Origin: Chrysosporum bergii ANA360D
GTDB taxonomy: Bacteria > Cyanobacteriota > Cyanobacteriia > Cyanobacteriales > Nostocaceae
DNA: 52,340 nucleotides
NCBI RefSeq assembly: GCF_029891735.1
Contig: NZ_JANQDH010000115.1
Coordinates: forward strand, 1 to 52,340
Reading direction: 5' to 3'
Numbering within the stretch: position 1 is the stretch's first letter; the number at the start of each line of letters is the position of its first letter. The notes under the pieces were generated by a model, which saw only the letters and a program-made list of their open reading frames with translations, was not told the origin of the DNA and did no database searches. Positions 43,915-52,308 of the stretch are shown here, in pieces. A program made the position numbers and the translations under genes.

Positions 43915-45810
43915 TTACGCATCATCAAGTTCTGATTCCTCCGCCCACTCAGATGTATTTATGGATTCAAGTGAACTACCATCATCATCTGTGAGGCGGA
44001 TAACCTCCCCCTGGAAGAATTCCGCTAAACGGTGGGCAGCGATCGCCACTTCGTCAGTTTCCCAATTGGTCTGGGGTGCTGGCTGGATCTGCGGGGGCAA
44101 ACTTTTCACCTTAGCTGCACTTGTTGTTGATTGGCTTGTTGTTGCTGTTGGTGCTGGTGTTGGTGGAGGAGCCACTGGTGCTACAGATACAGTTGGCTGA
44201 TTGTACTTAGTTGCTGGTGGTTGCTTCAGACTAGTAGAGTCTTGGGGCTGGGGATTTTTTTTTCTGGAGTTGGAACTAGAAGAAGTTCCCTTTTCTAGAT
44301 AAACCTGGATTTCCCGCTGGAAAGTTTGTTGAAAAGCAGCCTTAATCATGGGTAGATCAGATTTGAGGGTGTCTAACCAAGTTCCCTTGACGGCAATACG
44401 AGCCATGCTGCCATCAAACTCGATAATTTGGCACATTTGACCAAGTAAAGCTTGTCGAGAAGGCATCTGAATATTAACCAGTACTTTTTGCCACATTTGA
44501 GTTAAGTTATACTCTGATGTGATCATAATCTCCTGGGGAGGTGCTGGTTCATCGGTTGCTGGTGGCTGAGTGACTGGTGGGGGTGTGGTAGGGGTTGGTG
44601 GTTTAACAGTGGTATTTTGATTTGTCGGTGGAGATGGTGGATCGGCTATTGAGTAAGAATTATTACTTAAATTTCTGGTGGTGACTACCTGGGGTGTACT
44701 GGCTGTTGGAGGTTGAATATTGGCACTTGGTAATAAACCCAACAATGTTACTTCTAACCATAAACGGGGCTGGGTAGTGTTTTTAAGTTGCACCTCAGAT
44801 GTGCGTAGATGTTGCTGTCCCCGCAAAATTGTTGTCATGTCCAGTTGTTGGGCAAATTGGACTAATGCTGTCCAGGTTTGCTGAGTGCAGGTCACTAAAT
44901 CTTGGCGATGGGGTGCTGTTTTGGCTATGAGTAAATCACGGTAAAAGGCAGCGAGATTTTGTAAGATAGTCAGTGGTTCCCTACCACTATCAAGAATTTT
45001 ACGGCTACAATCTAAAACTGCTTCTGGGTCATTTTCAGCCATGGCATTTAACAAGGCTAGTAAGTCCTGTTCACTCACCGATCCGACTAAATCCCAAACT
45101 TTCTCAGGTGTTACTTGACCCACAGACAAAGCTAATTGGTCCAGTAAACTTTCTGCATCTCGCAACCCTCCCTGAGCAATTTGGGCTATTAAGGTTAAAG
45201 CATCAGCAGAAATATTAATTTTTTCTTGAGAGGCGATGGTACTTAAATGCTTAATCATCGTCTCTAACTGAATCCTTCTAAAATCAAATCTTTGGCAGCG
45301 TGAAATAATCGTTGGTAATACTCGTTGCGGGTCAGTTGTAGCTAATACAAATACTACGTGTAATGGTGGTTCTTCTAAGGTTTTCAGGAGCGCGTTAAAT
45401 GCTGCGGTACTGAGCATATGGCATTCATCAATGACATAAACCTTGTAGCGACACTGGACTGGGGCAAACTGTGCCTTTTCAATTAATTCGCGGATATTAT
45501 CAACACCAGTATTACTGGCGGCATCAATTTCTATAACATCGAGAGAGTAACCTTTGGTAATACCTTGACAAACATCACACACCCCACAGGGTTCAGCGGT
45601 GGGTTGGTTACTCTTGAGACAGTTGAGGGACTTAGCGAGAATGCGAGCGCTAGAGGTTTTTCCCGTACCTCTAGGGCCTGTGAACAAATAAGCAGGGGCA
45701 ATTTTAGCTGTGCGGATGGCATTGGTGAGAGTAGTGGCGATCGCTTCCTGTCCCACCAGTTCAATAAAACTCTTAGGGCGATATTTGTGATGGAGGGGTT
45801 GGTAAGACAT
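43915..45810 (-). CDS. dnaX: DNA polymerase III subunit gamma/tau
   Basis: A 631-aa clamp-loader ATPase. The N-terminal AAA+ domain has Walker A GPRGTGKTSSARIL, a four-Cys zinc knuckle (LNCLK, CGVCDVC), Walker B VYVIDECHML and the sensor-1 region FVLATTDPQRVLPTIISRCQ. Domain III helices run to about residue 370. A Pro/Thr-rich linker (about 370-425) and a more basic, Ser/Pro-rich C-terminal region follow before an acidic tail. No intein interrupts it, unlike some cyanobacterial replication genes. It converges with mgdA, 13 bp apart. No obvious programmed frameshift site was identified. Confidence 0.96.
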   Translation of the reverse strand: MSYQPLHHKYRPKSFIELVGQEAIATTLTNAIRTAKIAPAYLFTGPRGTGKTSSARILAKSLNCLKSNQPTAEPCGVCDVCQGITKGYSLDVIEIDAASNTGVDNIRELIEKAQFAPVQCRYKVYVIDECHMLSTAAFNALLKTLEEPPLHVVFVLATTDPQRVLPTIISRCQRFDFRRIQLETMIKHLSTIASQEKINISADALTLIAQIAQGGLRDAESLLDQLALSVGQVTPEKVWDLVGSVSEQDLLALLNAMAENDPEAVLDCSRKILDSGREPLTILQNLAAFYRDLLIAKTAPHRQDLVTCTQQTWTALVQFAQQLDMTTILRGQQHLRTSEVQLKNTTQPRLWLEVTLLGLLPSANIQPPTASTPQVVTTRNLSNNSYSIADPPSPPTNQNTTVKPPTPTTPPPVTQPPATDEPAPPQEIMITSEYNLTQMWQKVLVNIQMPSRQALLGQMCQIIEFDGSMARIAVKGTWLDTLKSDLPMIKAAFQQTFQREIQVYLEKGTSSSSNSRKKNPQPQDSTSLKQPPATKYNQPTVSVAPVAPPPTPAPTATTSQSTTSAAKVKSLPPQIQPAPQTNWETDEVAIAAHRLAEFFQGEVIRLTDDDGSSLESINTSEWAEESELDDA

Positions 45811-45904
45811 GGATAAAAGACTTTAGTGCCGTTAGCACATGATTAACTAGCTAATTTCCTTTTAATTTTTTTTAGTAGCACTGAGTCGAATTTAGGATGG
45901 AACT

Positions 45905-46030
45905 ATTATAAATGATCGTCTTGTAGCGCAGGCCTACCTCGACTATACTTCGACTAAGCTCAGTACTAAGCGCTCAGTACAAGTCTTGCCCGCTAAGGAT
46001 GTACCTCACTTGGGCCGAGTTCGCCATAAC
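45905..46030. repeat. Dispersed repeat family, copy D (inverted, interrupted)
   Basis: Reversed, 45990-46030 reads GTTATGGCGAACTCGGCCCA, then AGTGAGGTACATCCTTAGCG, matching copies A and B; 45909-45929 matches the far end of copy B. Between them is a palindromic stretch built on AGTACTAAGCGCTCAGTAC and CTTCGACTAAGCTCAG, another repeat common in these genomes. One repeat seems to have inserted into another. Confidence 0.65.
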
Positions 46031-46162
46031 GGCTATTTAAAATTAGCCAAAATAACTCAAATTCCAATGCGTGGTAAACCTCGGTTATGGGGAAATCCTA
46101 AAACCTGCGATATTGTTTACCCCAATGGTAAATGGTATGGGTCCATAGTCTCCGGATTTTAA
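46031..46162 (+). pseudogene. tnpB (IS200/IS605-type) fragment
   Basis: An open stretch of 43 codons reading GYLKLAKITQIPMRGKPRLW, then GNPKTCDIVYPNGKWYGSIV and a stop. The I-x-M-R-G-K-x-R, P-K-T-C and G-K-W-Y-x-S-I pattern is that of the central beta-barrel region of TnpB proteins. Nothing before or after continues the protein, so it is a small relic. It ends 13 bp before the next gene, with which it may share promoter DNA. Confidence 0.5.
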
Positions 46163-46175
46163 TCAATAATACTCA

Positions 46176-46871
46176 ATGGTGCAGCAAATGCTCAGGCAAA
46201 TAATTCAATGGTTCAAAAATCTTTTTCGCCAGTGGTTTAGAGGGCAAAGAACTCCTACCCACAGGGGGGATGATGTACCAGGACAACCAGCACCACCCCT
46301 GACTGATACTGATTTAGAATTTCTTTTCAATCAACTTATAGAAGGGGTGCATCAAGCCAGAGGTCAAAGTTGGGCGCAAAAGTGGCTAGATAATATTGAG
46401 CATCGTGTCTCTACTGAACGCTGGGTAGAATGGTTACGGCGCTTTGGGCAAAGACTGTTAGCATCACCCACACCTAACAATGAGTTAGCCGCGCGGTTAG
46501 TGCAACTGGGGGAATTAGGAGTTGGTGAAGTGGGGGATGTGTCCTATGAAATTGGTATGCAGTTATTAACACGCCTTTCTCCCCAAACAATACAACCAAT
46601 ATGGGAATATGACGGGCCAGATGCCAGTCATACTACTTCAGCACCCCCTAATAATCACTCGGTAGAAGAAGTGGGTCAGTCAGAAAATTTGCCCAGTGAG
46701 GGTACAAGCCAAACTGTCACCCTAGATCAGCTGTTGATTATGTTGCAGCAGGATGAGAATTTACGCCAACAACTTGCCCAGCAATTGGGCATTGAGACAG
46801 ATGATCCACAAATAATTGTCCAGGTACTCATAAATCAATATTATGCCCCCAGTCAATCAAAAACAGATTAA
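46176..46871 (+). CDS. Hypothetical protein sharing its N-terminal domain with the CHAT protein
   Basis: A 231-aa protein. It opens with a short amphipathic basic helix (MVQQMLRQIIQWFKNLFRQW), then a helical domain at residues 41-131 (TDLEFLFNQLIEGVHQARGQ, ERWVEWLRRFGQRLL, VQLGELGVGEVGDVSYEIG), a WEY motif at 143-145, an acidic/Ser-rich linker, and a C-terminal helix pair (LDQLLIMLQQDENLRQQLAQ). The 41-131 region is clearly homologous to residues 38-130 of the next gene. The two genes are 108 bp apart on the same strand, with no terminator seen, so they are probably one unit. The family is not recognised. Confidence 0.75.
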   Translation: MVQQMLRQIIQWFKNLFRQWFRGQRTPTHRGDDVPGQPAPPLTDTDLEFLFNQLIEGVHQARGQSWAQKWLDNIEHRVSTERWVEWLRRFGQRLLASPTPNNELAARLVQLGELGVGEVGDVSYEIGMQLLTRLSPQTIQPIWEYDGPDASHTTSAPPNNHSVEEVGQSENLPSEGTSQTVTLDQLLIMLQQDENLRQQLAQQLGIETDDPQIIVQVLINQYYAPSQSKTD

Positions 46872-46979
46872 AGGTGAACAGCCTGTTTAATTACAGCGGC
46901 TGTTAAGTAATTAAAGATTTTTTGAACACAACCATCTGTACAATAATCTAGGAGAAAAATAAATCCAAGAGTATGGCAG

Positions 46980-49900
46980 ATGCTCACCCAGCTATTGCAG
47001 TGGTTGAAAAAGTTTTCTAACCACTCTGTTGATGATCAGCAAAATAATTCCTTCAGGGCTGCACCAGAACTGGAGGTGACACAACCACCACCAGAACTCA
47101 CTAATGCGGATCTGGAATTTTTATATACCCAGTTGTTGGCAGGCGTACAGCAGGGACGAGGACAACAATGGGCAATAGAATATCTACAGCGCATGGAAGA
47201 TCGCATCAGTGTTGAACGGTGGATCGATTGGCTGCTGATATTTGCCGAAAAATTGCTTTTATCACCAAGACCTAATCATCAGTTAGCAACACAGATGGTG
47301 CAATTGGGGGAACTGGGTATTGGTAAGGTTGGTGAACTTTCTTATGATATTGGTATCCGCTTATTAACCGGGGAGTTGCGCGACGATGAGCAAGAATCCC
47401 AAGAAAGTGAAACCATAACTTCTACCCTTCCCCCATTAGACTCTCCAGGAGTGGAGTTAATACGCAACTTGGGGGAATTGTTATGGGAGTCTGACGACCT
47501 AGAATTAACAACTACCCCAGCAACACCGCCGGTTGAGCCAGCTGGGGAAATGTTGACGGAGGATGGAGGAAAATTAACTTGGGAATATTCAGGTGAAGCA
47601 GAGGAACCAACAACAGCACCCGTCGCTACCCCCACTGATGAAGATGTCATGGACAATTTTAGTCAAGTCTCATCAGAGTCGGAAGATGAATTGTTGGTTA
47701 GAGTAGATCAAAGTGCCAATTTAGTCCAACAGTTACCAGGTAATCTGTCACCATGGAGAGCAATCCCAGCTATTATTGCTGATCAAGCTAATGTTCAAGC
47801 CCAAGATTGGTTTTATCAGGGTCTTCAGCAAGCAAAAATAGGGGATTTGGAAGGGGCGATCGCTTGTTATACTCAGGCTATAGAAATGAATCCCGATGCC
47901 TTTGAATATTGGTTTAATCATGCTTTAACTTTATTTCATCTCCAATGTTTTCCTGAAGCCATCGCTTCTTATGATGAAGCCATAGCACTCAAACCCCACC
48001 ATTACAAGTCTTGGTATTACCGGGGTGGGACTTTAGGAGAATTAGGACGATTTGCAGAAGCTGTGGCTTCTTTTGACCAAGCTATAGCAATTCAGCCCCA
48101 AAATCCAGAGGCTTGGTCTAGCAGGGGTTTGGCTTTGATTAAATTAGGAGAAGTTGAACAAGCAATTTCTAGTTATGATCAAGCCCTGCATCTGGAACCA
48201 CAAGACCCAACAAACTGGTATTACCGGGGTATAGCTTTGGCTGTAATTCAGCAATATACAGAGGCCATCGCTTCTTATGACCAAGCTATTGCTATTCAAC
48301 CTGATTTCTATGAAGTTTGGATTGACCGGGGTGTAGTATTATTTAATTTGGGAAATTGGTCTGAAGCCATCGCTTCCTGGGATCAAGCACTAGCCGCCCA
48401 ACCGGATTTATATTTGGCTTGCTATAATCGCGGCATAGCTTTAGACAACTTAGGACAAAGGGAAGAGGCCATCGCTTCCTATAACCAGGCTGTAGCTATC
48501 AAACCAGATTTTCACTTGGCTTGGTACAATCAGGCAGTGGCATTATTTTATCTGACAAGATATGCAGAAGCGATCGCAGCCTATGATAAAGCCTTAGAAA
48601 TTAAACCTGACTATTGGGAAGCTTGGATTGGTCGGGGGATAGCCGCGAGTAATTTAGTTACCCCAACAAACTTCAGTCTCTCCGCCAACATTGCCACACA
48701 AAACCCAGCCCTGCAACAGGGAGGCTATGAAGGTAAACTAGCCAGTTTAGAGGAAGGGGTGAAACATATTCGCCCAGATACCCACCCGGAAGGTTGGGGT
48801 AAACTGCACATAGCCAAGGGTAACACTTACTATGAGCTAGGTAAGAAATTTCCCACATCTCGTATTTATTGGTATCAAGCCATAGCTGAATATCACCAAG
48901 CCCTGTTAACTCTGACAACAGCAGATTTTGCCGAGTTGCATTTAGAGGTTTTGCAATCTCTAATTAAAACACTTTTAGGCACTGGTGAAATAACACAAGC
49001 CCAAGAACTACAGCAACAAGCAGCCGATTTATTAGCACAAATCCTCACAGAATCAACTCGTGGTGATGACAGTAAAAAACAACTAGCCCTAAAATTTGCA
49101 GGAATTGGTCAATTAGAGGTAGATTTAGCTGTGGAATACGGCGACATAGTAGAAGCCTGGGAAATGGCAGAACAAGGTAAAAATTCTTGTTTAACTTGGC
49201 TACTATATGATTGGCATGAAAAAATTTACACACACTATTACAATTCAGTTCAACAACTCCTCAATCCCCATACAGCAATTATTTATTGGCATATCAGCCC
49301 AGTAGCTCTACATACCTTTATCATCAAACACCAAGCCCCCTCACCTATTTTAGTCTTTACACCCATACAAAATGTCAACCAAATAGATTTACAACAAAAC
49401 CCCCAGTTTGTTGATGAATTACCTTTACCAGAAGCTGTGAGACGGTTAATTGAATTTGAAAATTGGCTGGAAGATTGGCATCAATCATACCAAGCATATC
49501 TCCGTCAAGCCCAAGACCAACACAGCAAAAGCAATCATACCTGGCGGGTGGATATGCAAGCAAGGCTGTTCAAACTCACCGATATTCTTCAAATTCCCAC
49601 CATTACACAAGAACTAGAAGACATCACCCAACTGATTTTAATTCCCCACCGCCAGTTACATCTATTGCCCCTTCATACTTTGTTTAATATTGCTTCACTT
49701 TCTCAGCCAGAATTACCTGGTAATTTTATCATTAGCTATTTACCCACGGTGCAAAAAGGTTTATCTGTCAAAGCTGAAAGTACATGGACATGGGCAGATC
49801 AGCAAACCTTGCTGAGTTTGGAGTCAGCCAACAGCGCCAATTATTCCCTACTAAAGTTTACCAAGTTTGCATCTGATATTATTAGCCAGATGTTTAATAA

Positions 49901-50537
49901 TTCTCGATGTATTCAAAACGATAATGTGAGCAAAAATGAAGTAGAAAATGCTTTATTTGATCAGCATTATCATATTTTTCATTTTGCCGGTAGCATGGTT
50001 AACAACGTTCATGAACCGAAAAAATCAGCATTAAGTTTAGGGAATGAAGTACAAATCACCTTGGCAAAAATCTGTGAAAGAAATCTCAATCATTATAAGT
50101 TAGTTACTCTGGCCTCTGGTGATAATGAGACAAATAAATACGAAGATATTATCACTGAATATGTAGATTTAACCACTGCTTTTATTGCCAGAGGAGTGCC
50201 GTATATCGTGAGCAGTTTATGGACTGTGGAATCATCTAGCAGCGCTTTAGTGATGATTGATTTTTATAGAAGACTACAACTCAATCAATCACCAGTTACC
50301 GCCTTAGCAGCAGCAACCTTATGGTTAAAAGAACTCACCGCCCTTGACCTGACTAAATGGTATGAGGATTTACTCAATAATTTAGATCCTGATCAATTAA
50401 AAGTTAAGGCTTATTTGGCAACATATTTATATAGAACTAGTAAGATGGTTCCTGATAAAAAACTTTATAGTCATCCTTACTACTGGGCAGGATATAAAAT
50501 TACAGGTATTAACCTCACTTACGAGTTGTTTATTTAG
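46980..50537 (+). CDS. TPR-CHAT protein with apparently inactive CHAT domain
   Basis: An 1185-aa protein. Residues 1-16 form an amphipathic helix; 38-130 repeat the domain of the preceding gene; 131-260 are an acidic linker with the WEY motif at 201-203; about 265-545 contain eight tandem TPRs (for example WYYRGGTLGELGRFAEAVAS); further helices follow, and a CHAT (caspase-like) domain ends the protein (about 880-1175). CHAT fold landmarks are present: HIFHFAG (1001), PKKSALSL, AFIARGVPYIVSSLW and MIDFYRRL. The catalytic residues are not: where the motif HFxxHG has His, this protein has Ser1005, and where LSACETG has Cys, it has Gly1047 (LASGDNE). It therefore looks like a pseudoprotease. Start ATG 46980 has only a weak ribosome site. 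Confidence 0.85.
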   Translation: MLTQLLQWLKKFSNHSVDDQQNNSFRAAPELEVTQPPPELTNADLEFLYTQLLAGVQQGRGQQWAIEYLQRMEDRISVERWIDWLLIFAEKLLLSPRPNHQLATQMVQLGELGIGKVGELSYDIGIRLLTGELRDDEQESQESETITSTLPPLDSPGVELIRNLGELLWESDDLELTTTPATPPVEPAGEMLTEDGGKLTWEYSGEAEEPTTAPVATPTDEDVMDNFSQVSSESEDELLVRVDQSANLVQQLPGNLSPWRAIPAIIADQANVQAQDWFYQGLQQAKIGDLEGAIACYTQAIEMNPDAFEYWFNHALTLFHLQCFPEAIASYDEAIALKPHHYKSWYYRGGTLGELGRFAEAVASFDQAIAIQPQNPEAWSSRGLALIKLGEVEQAISSYDQALHLEPQDPTNWYYRGIALAVIQQYTEAIASYDQAIAIQPDFYEVWIDRGVVLFNLGNWSEAIASWDQALAAQPDLYLACYNRGIALDNLGQREEAIASYNQAVAIKPDFHLAWYNQAVALFYLTRYAEAIAAYDKALEIKPDYWEAWIGRGIAASNLVTPTNFSLSANIATQNPALQQGGYEGKLASLEEGVKHIRPDTHPEGWGKLHIAKGNTYYELGKKFPTSRIYWYQAIAEYHQALLTLTTADFAELHLEVLQSLIKTLLGTGEITQAQELQQQAADLLAQILTESTRGDDSKKQLALKFAGIGQLEVDLAVEYGDIVEAWEMAEQGKNSCLTWLLYDWHEKIYTHYYNSVQQLLNPHTAIIYWHISPVALHTFIIKHQAPSPILVFTPIQNVNQIDLQQNPQFVDELPLPEAVRRLIEFENWLEDWHQSYQAYLRQAQDQHSKSNHTWRVDMQARLFKLTDILQIPTITQELEDITQLILIPHRQLHLLPLHTLFNIASLSQPELPGNFIISYLPTVQKGLSVKAESTWTWADQQTLLSLESANSANYSLLKFTKFASDIISQMFNNSRCIQNDNVSKNEVENALFDQHYHIFHFAGSMVNNVHEPKKSALSLGNEVQITLAKICERNLNHYKLVTLASGDNETNKYEDIITEYVDLTTAFIARGVPYIVSSLWTVESSSSALVMIDFYRRLQLNQSPVTALAAATLWLKELTALDLTKWYEDLLNNLDPDQLKVKAYLATYLYRTSKMVPDKKLYSHPYYWAGYKITGINLTYELFI

Positions 50538-50644
50538 AATTGCCCAGTAAAACTAGCCCTGTAGTCAAACAATTTGTTGAGTTGGCTTTATCTTCTACAG
50601 GACAAGAAGCAGTGGAACGAGGGGGTTTTATTCCTGTCCAGTAG
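50513..50644 (+). pseudogene. C-terminal fragment of a phosphate-binding (PstS-like) protein gene
   Basis: A short open stretch overlapping the end of the CHAT gene in another frame reads VVYLELPSKTSPVVKQFVEL, then ALSSTGQEAVERGGFIPVQ and a stop. This is the typical ending of PBP-like substrate-binding proteins (xFVxxALSxxGQxxVExxGFIP). Nothing upstream continues it, because the CHAT gene occupies that DNA in another frame. It is best read as the 3-prime end of a gene cut off by the arrival or rearrangement of the CHAT locus. Confidence 0.55.
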
Positions 50645-50704
50645 AAGTCGAAAGTAGGAAGTGGTTAAAATTACCATCACCCTCATCTTCCCACTATTCG
50701 GCAA

Positions 50705-52096
50705 TTAGCTATTCGCAATTCCTTCCTGACGGGCTGCTTGTTGTACAGCAGCTGCAACAGCAGATGCAACCCGTTTATCAAAGACTGACGGTATAATATA
50801 TTCCCGGTGTAAGTCCGAAGGTTTAACTAAGGAAGCGATCGCACTGGCTGCTTCTAAATACATATTAGTAGTAATAGACTGGGCGCGACAATCTAAAGCA
50901 CCACGAAAAACCCCCGGAAAAGCCAAAACGTTATTAATTTGATTGGGGTAGTCACTACGACCTGTAGCCATTACCGCTACCACTTTACTAACTAATTCTG
51001 GCTGAATTTCGGGAATGGGATTAGCCATGGCAAAAACAATGGGGTCTTTGGCCATTCCTTGCACCATTTCTGGTGTTAAAACTCCCGGTGCGCTGACACC
51101 GATAAATACATCTGCGCCCTGCATTGCACCCCCCAAAGTCCCCTGGGCTTTAACAGCAAATTCCTGCTTCTCTGGGGTCAAATCAGTCCGACTAGTGGAG
51201 ATAATTCCTTTGGAGTCACAGATCCAAATTTTTTCTGCTCCTGCTTTGCGAAGTAACCTGGCGATGGCTACCCCAGCAGCCCCAGCACCGTTAATGACAA
51301 TGCGAATTTCCGCTATTGACTTATTTACCAGTTTTAATGCGTTAAATAAAGCCGCCAAGGTGACAATAGCTGTACCGTGTTGGTCATCATGAAAAACAGG
51401 GATGTCTAGTTCTTCTCGTAATCTCTTTTCAATGGCAAAGCAACGGGGAGCAGCAATATCCTCTAAGTTTACACCACCAAAAACCGGAGCCAGATTCTTA
51501 ACTGTTCGCACAATCTCATCTGTATCTTGGGTGTCAAGGCAGATCGGAAAAGCATCAAGCCCAGCAAATTCTTTAAATAGCATCGCTTTACCTTCCATCA
51601 CTGGTAAAGCTGCACTAGGTCCGAGATTTCCTAAACCTAACACCGCGCTCCCATCTGTGACAATAGCTACAGTATTGTGTTTGATGGTGAGGTTGTAAAC
51701 TTCTTCTGGGTCCTGAGCGATGGCTGTACAAATCCTCCCCACCCCTGGAGTATAAGCCATGGCTAAGTCCGAAACGCTATTTAACGCAATACGGCTATTA
51801 ATGCTAATTTTGCCGCCACGATGCAAATTAAAAGTGCGATCGTAAACACTGAGTACCTGAATTTCTGGTAATGCTTTGACTGCTTGGACAATAGTCTCAG
51901 CGTGTTCGGTACTAGCCGCATCTACGGTAATGTCGCGGGTAGACTCATGCCGGGTTTGCTCGATTAAATCAATGTGTCCTAGATTACCGCCGCTAGCAGC
52001 GATCGCCTGGGTAATTGATGCTAACATTCCCACACGGTTGGGAATTTGTAAACGCAGGGTCAAACTAAAACTAGAATTAGGAGTTAGCTGTGTCAT
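50705..52096 (-). CDS. Malic enzyme with N-terminal ACT domain
   Basis: A 463-aa oxidative malate decarboxylase, malate to pyruvate and CO2 with NAD(P)H. Residues about 8-85 form an ACT regulatory domain (LRLQIPNRVGMLASITQAI), followed by the malic N-terminal domain (MAYTPGVGRIC, DGSAVLGLGNLGPSAALPVM with the catalytic Lys in EGKAMLFKEFAG), metal ligands in GGVNLEDIAAPRC and VFHDDQHGTAIV, and a Rossmann domain with VINGAGAAGVAIARLL. The NAD/NADP choice cannot be read reliably. The ACT domain suggests feedback by an amino acid or other small ligand. Start ATG 52094-52096 looks sound. Confidence 0.93.
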   Translation of the reverse strand: MTQLTPNSSFSLTLRLQIPNRVGMLASITQAIAASGGNLGHIDLIEQTRHESTRDITVDAASTEHAETIVQAVKALPEIQVLSVYDRTFNLHRGGKISINSRIALNSVSDLAMAYTPGVGRICTAIAQDPEEVYNLTIKHNTVAIVTDGSAVLGLGNLGPSAALPVMEGKAMLFKEFAGLDAFPICLDTQDTDEIVRTVKNLAPVFGGVNLEDIAAPRCFAIEKRLREELDIPVFHDDQHGTAIVTLAALFNALKLVNKSIAEIRIVINGAGAAGVAIARLLRKAGAEKIWICDSKGIISTSRTDLTPEKQEFAVKAQGTLGGAMQGADVFIGVSAPGVLTPEMVQGMAKDPIVFAMANPIPEIQPELVSKVVAVMATGRSDYPNQINNVLAFPGVFRGALDCRAQSITTNMYLEAASAIASLVKPSDLHREYIIPSVFDKRVASAVAAAVQQAARQEGIANS

Positions 52097-52213
52097 TGTA
52101 ATTTTTGACTTCAGGCTTTAGATTTTATATCGAATTTCAGTTAAATCATAGCGATCGCTTGATAAAATTGTGCTGGTGTGCGTTCTATCTTACACCATTA
52201 AAGTTAAAATTAC

Positions 52214-52308
52214 CCATCACCAACGAAGAAATTAAGCGTATTAAACAAGAAGGTAGCTATCCCCCAGGTTTGCAACTAAGCGCCATTGCCAAATCAGCCA
52301 CCAGTTAA
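52214..52308 (+). other. Possible short coding fragment at right edge
   Basis: A reading frame ends with KLPITNEEIKRIKQEGSYPP then GLQLSAIAKSATS and a stop. The composition looks protein-like, but the upstream part of the frame does not, and no start or ribosome site is convincing. It may be the tail of a decayed gene in the region upstream of the malic enzyme. I do not recognise the family. Confidence 0.25.

Noticed and set aside
43915-45810. Intein or programmed frameshift in dnaX
   Set aside because: The ATPase domain is continuous with no insertion at the P-loop, and no A-run slippery site with a hairpin was found near the expected position.
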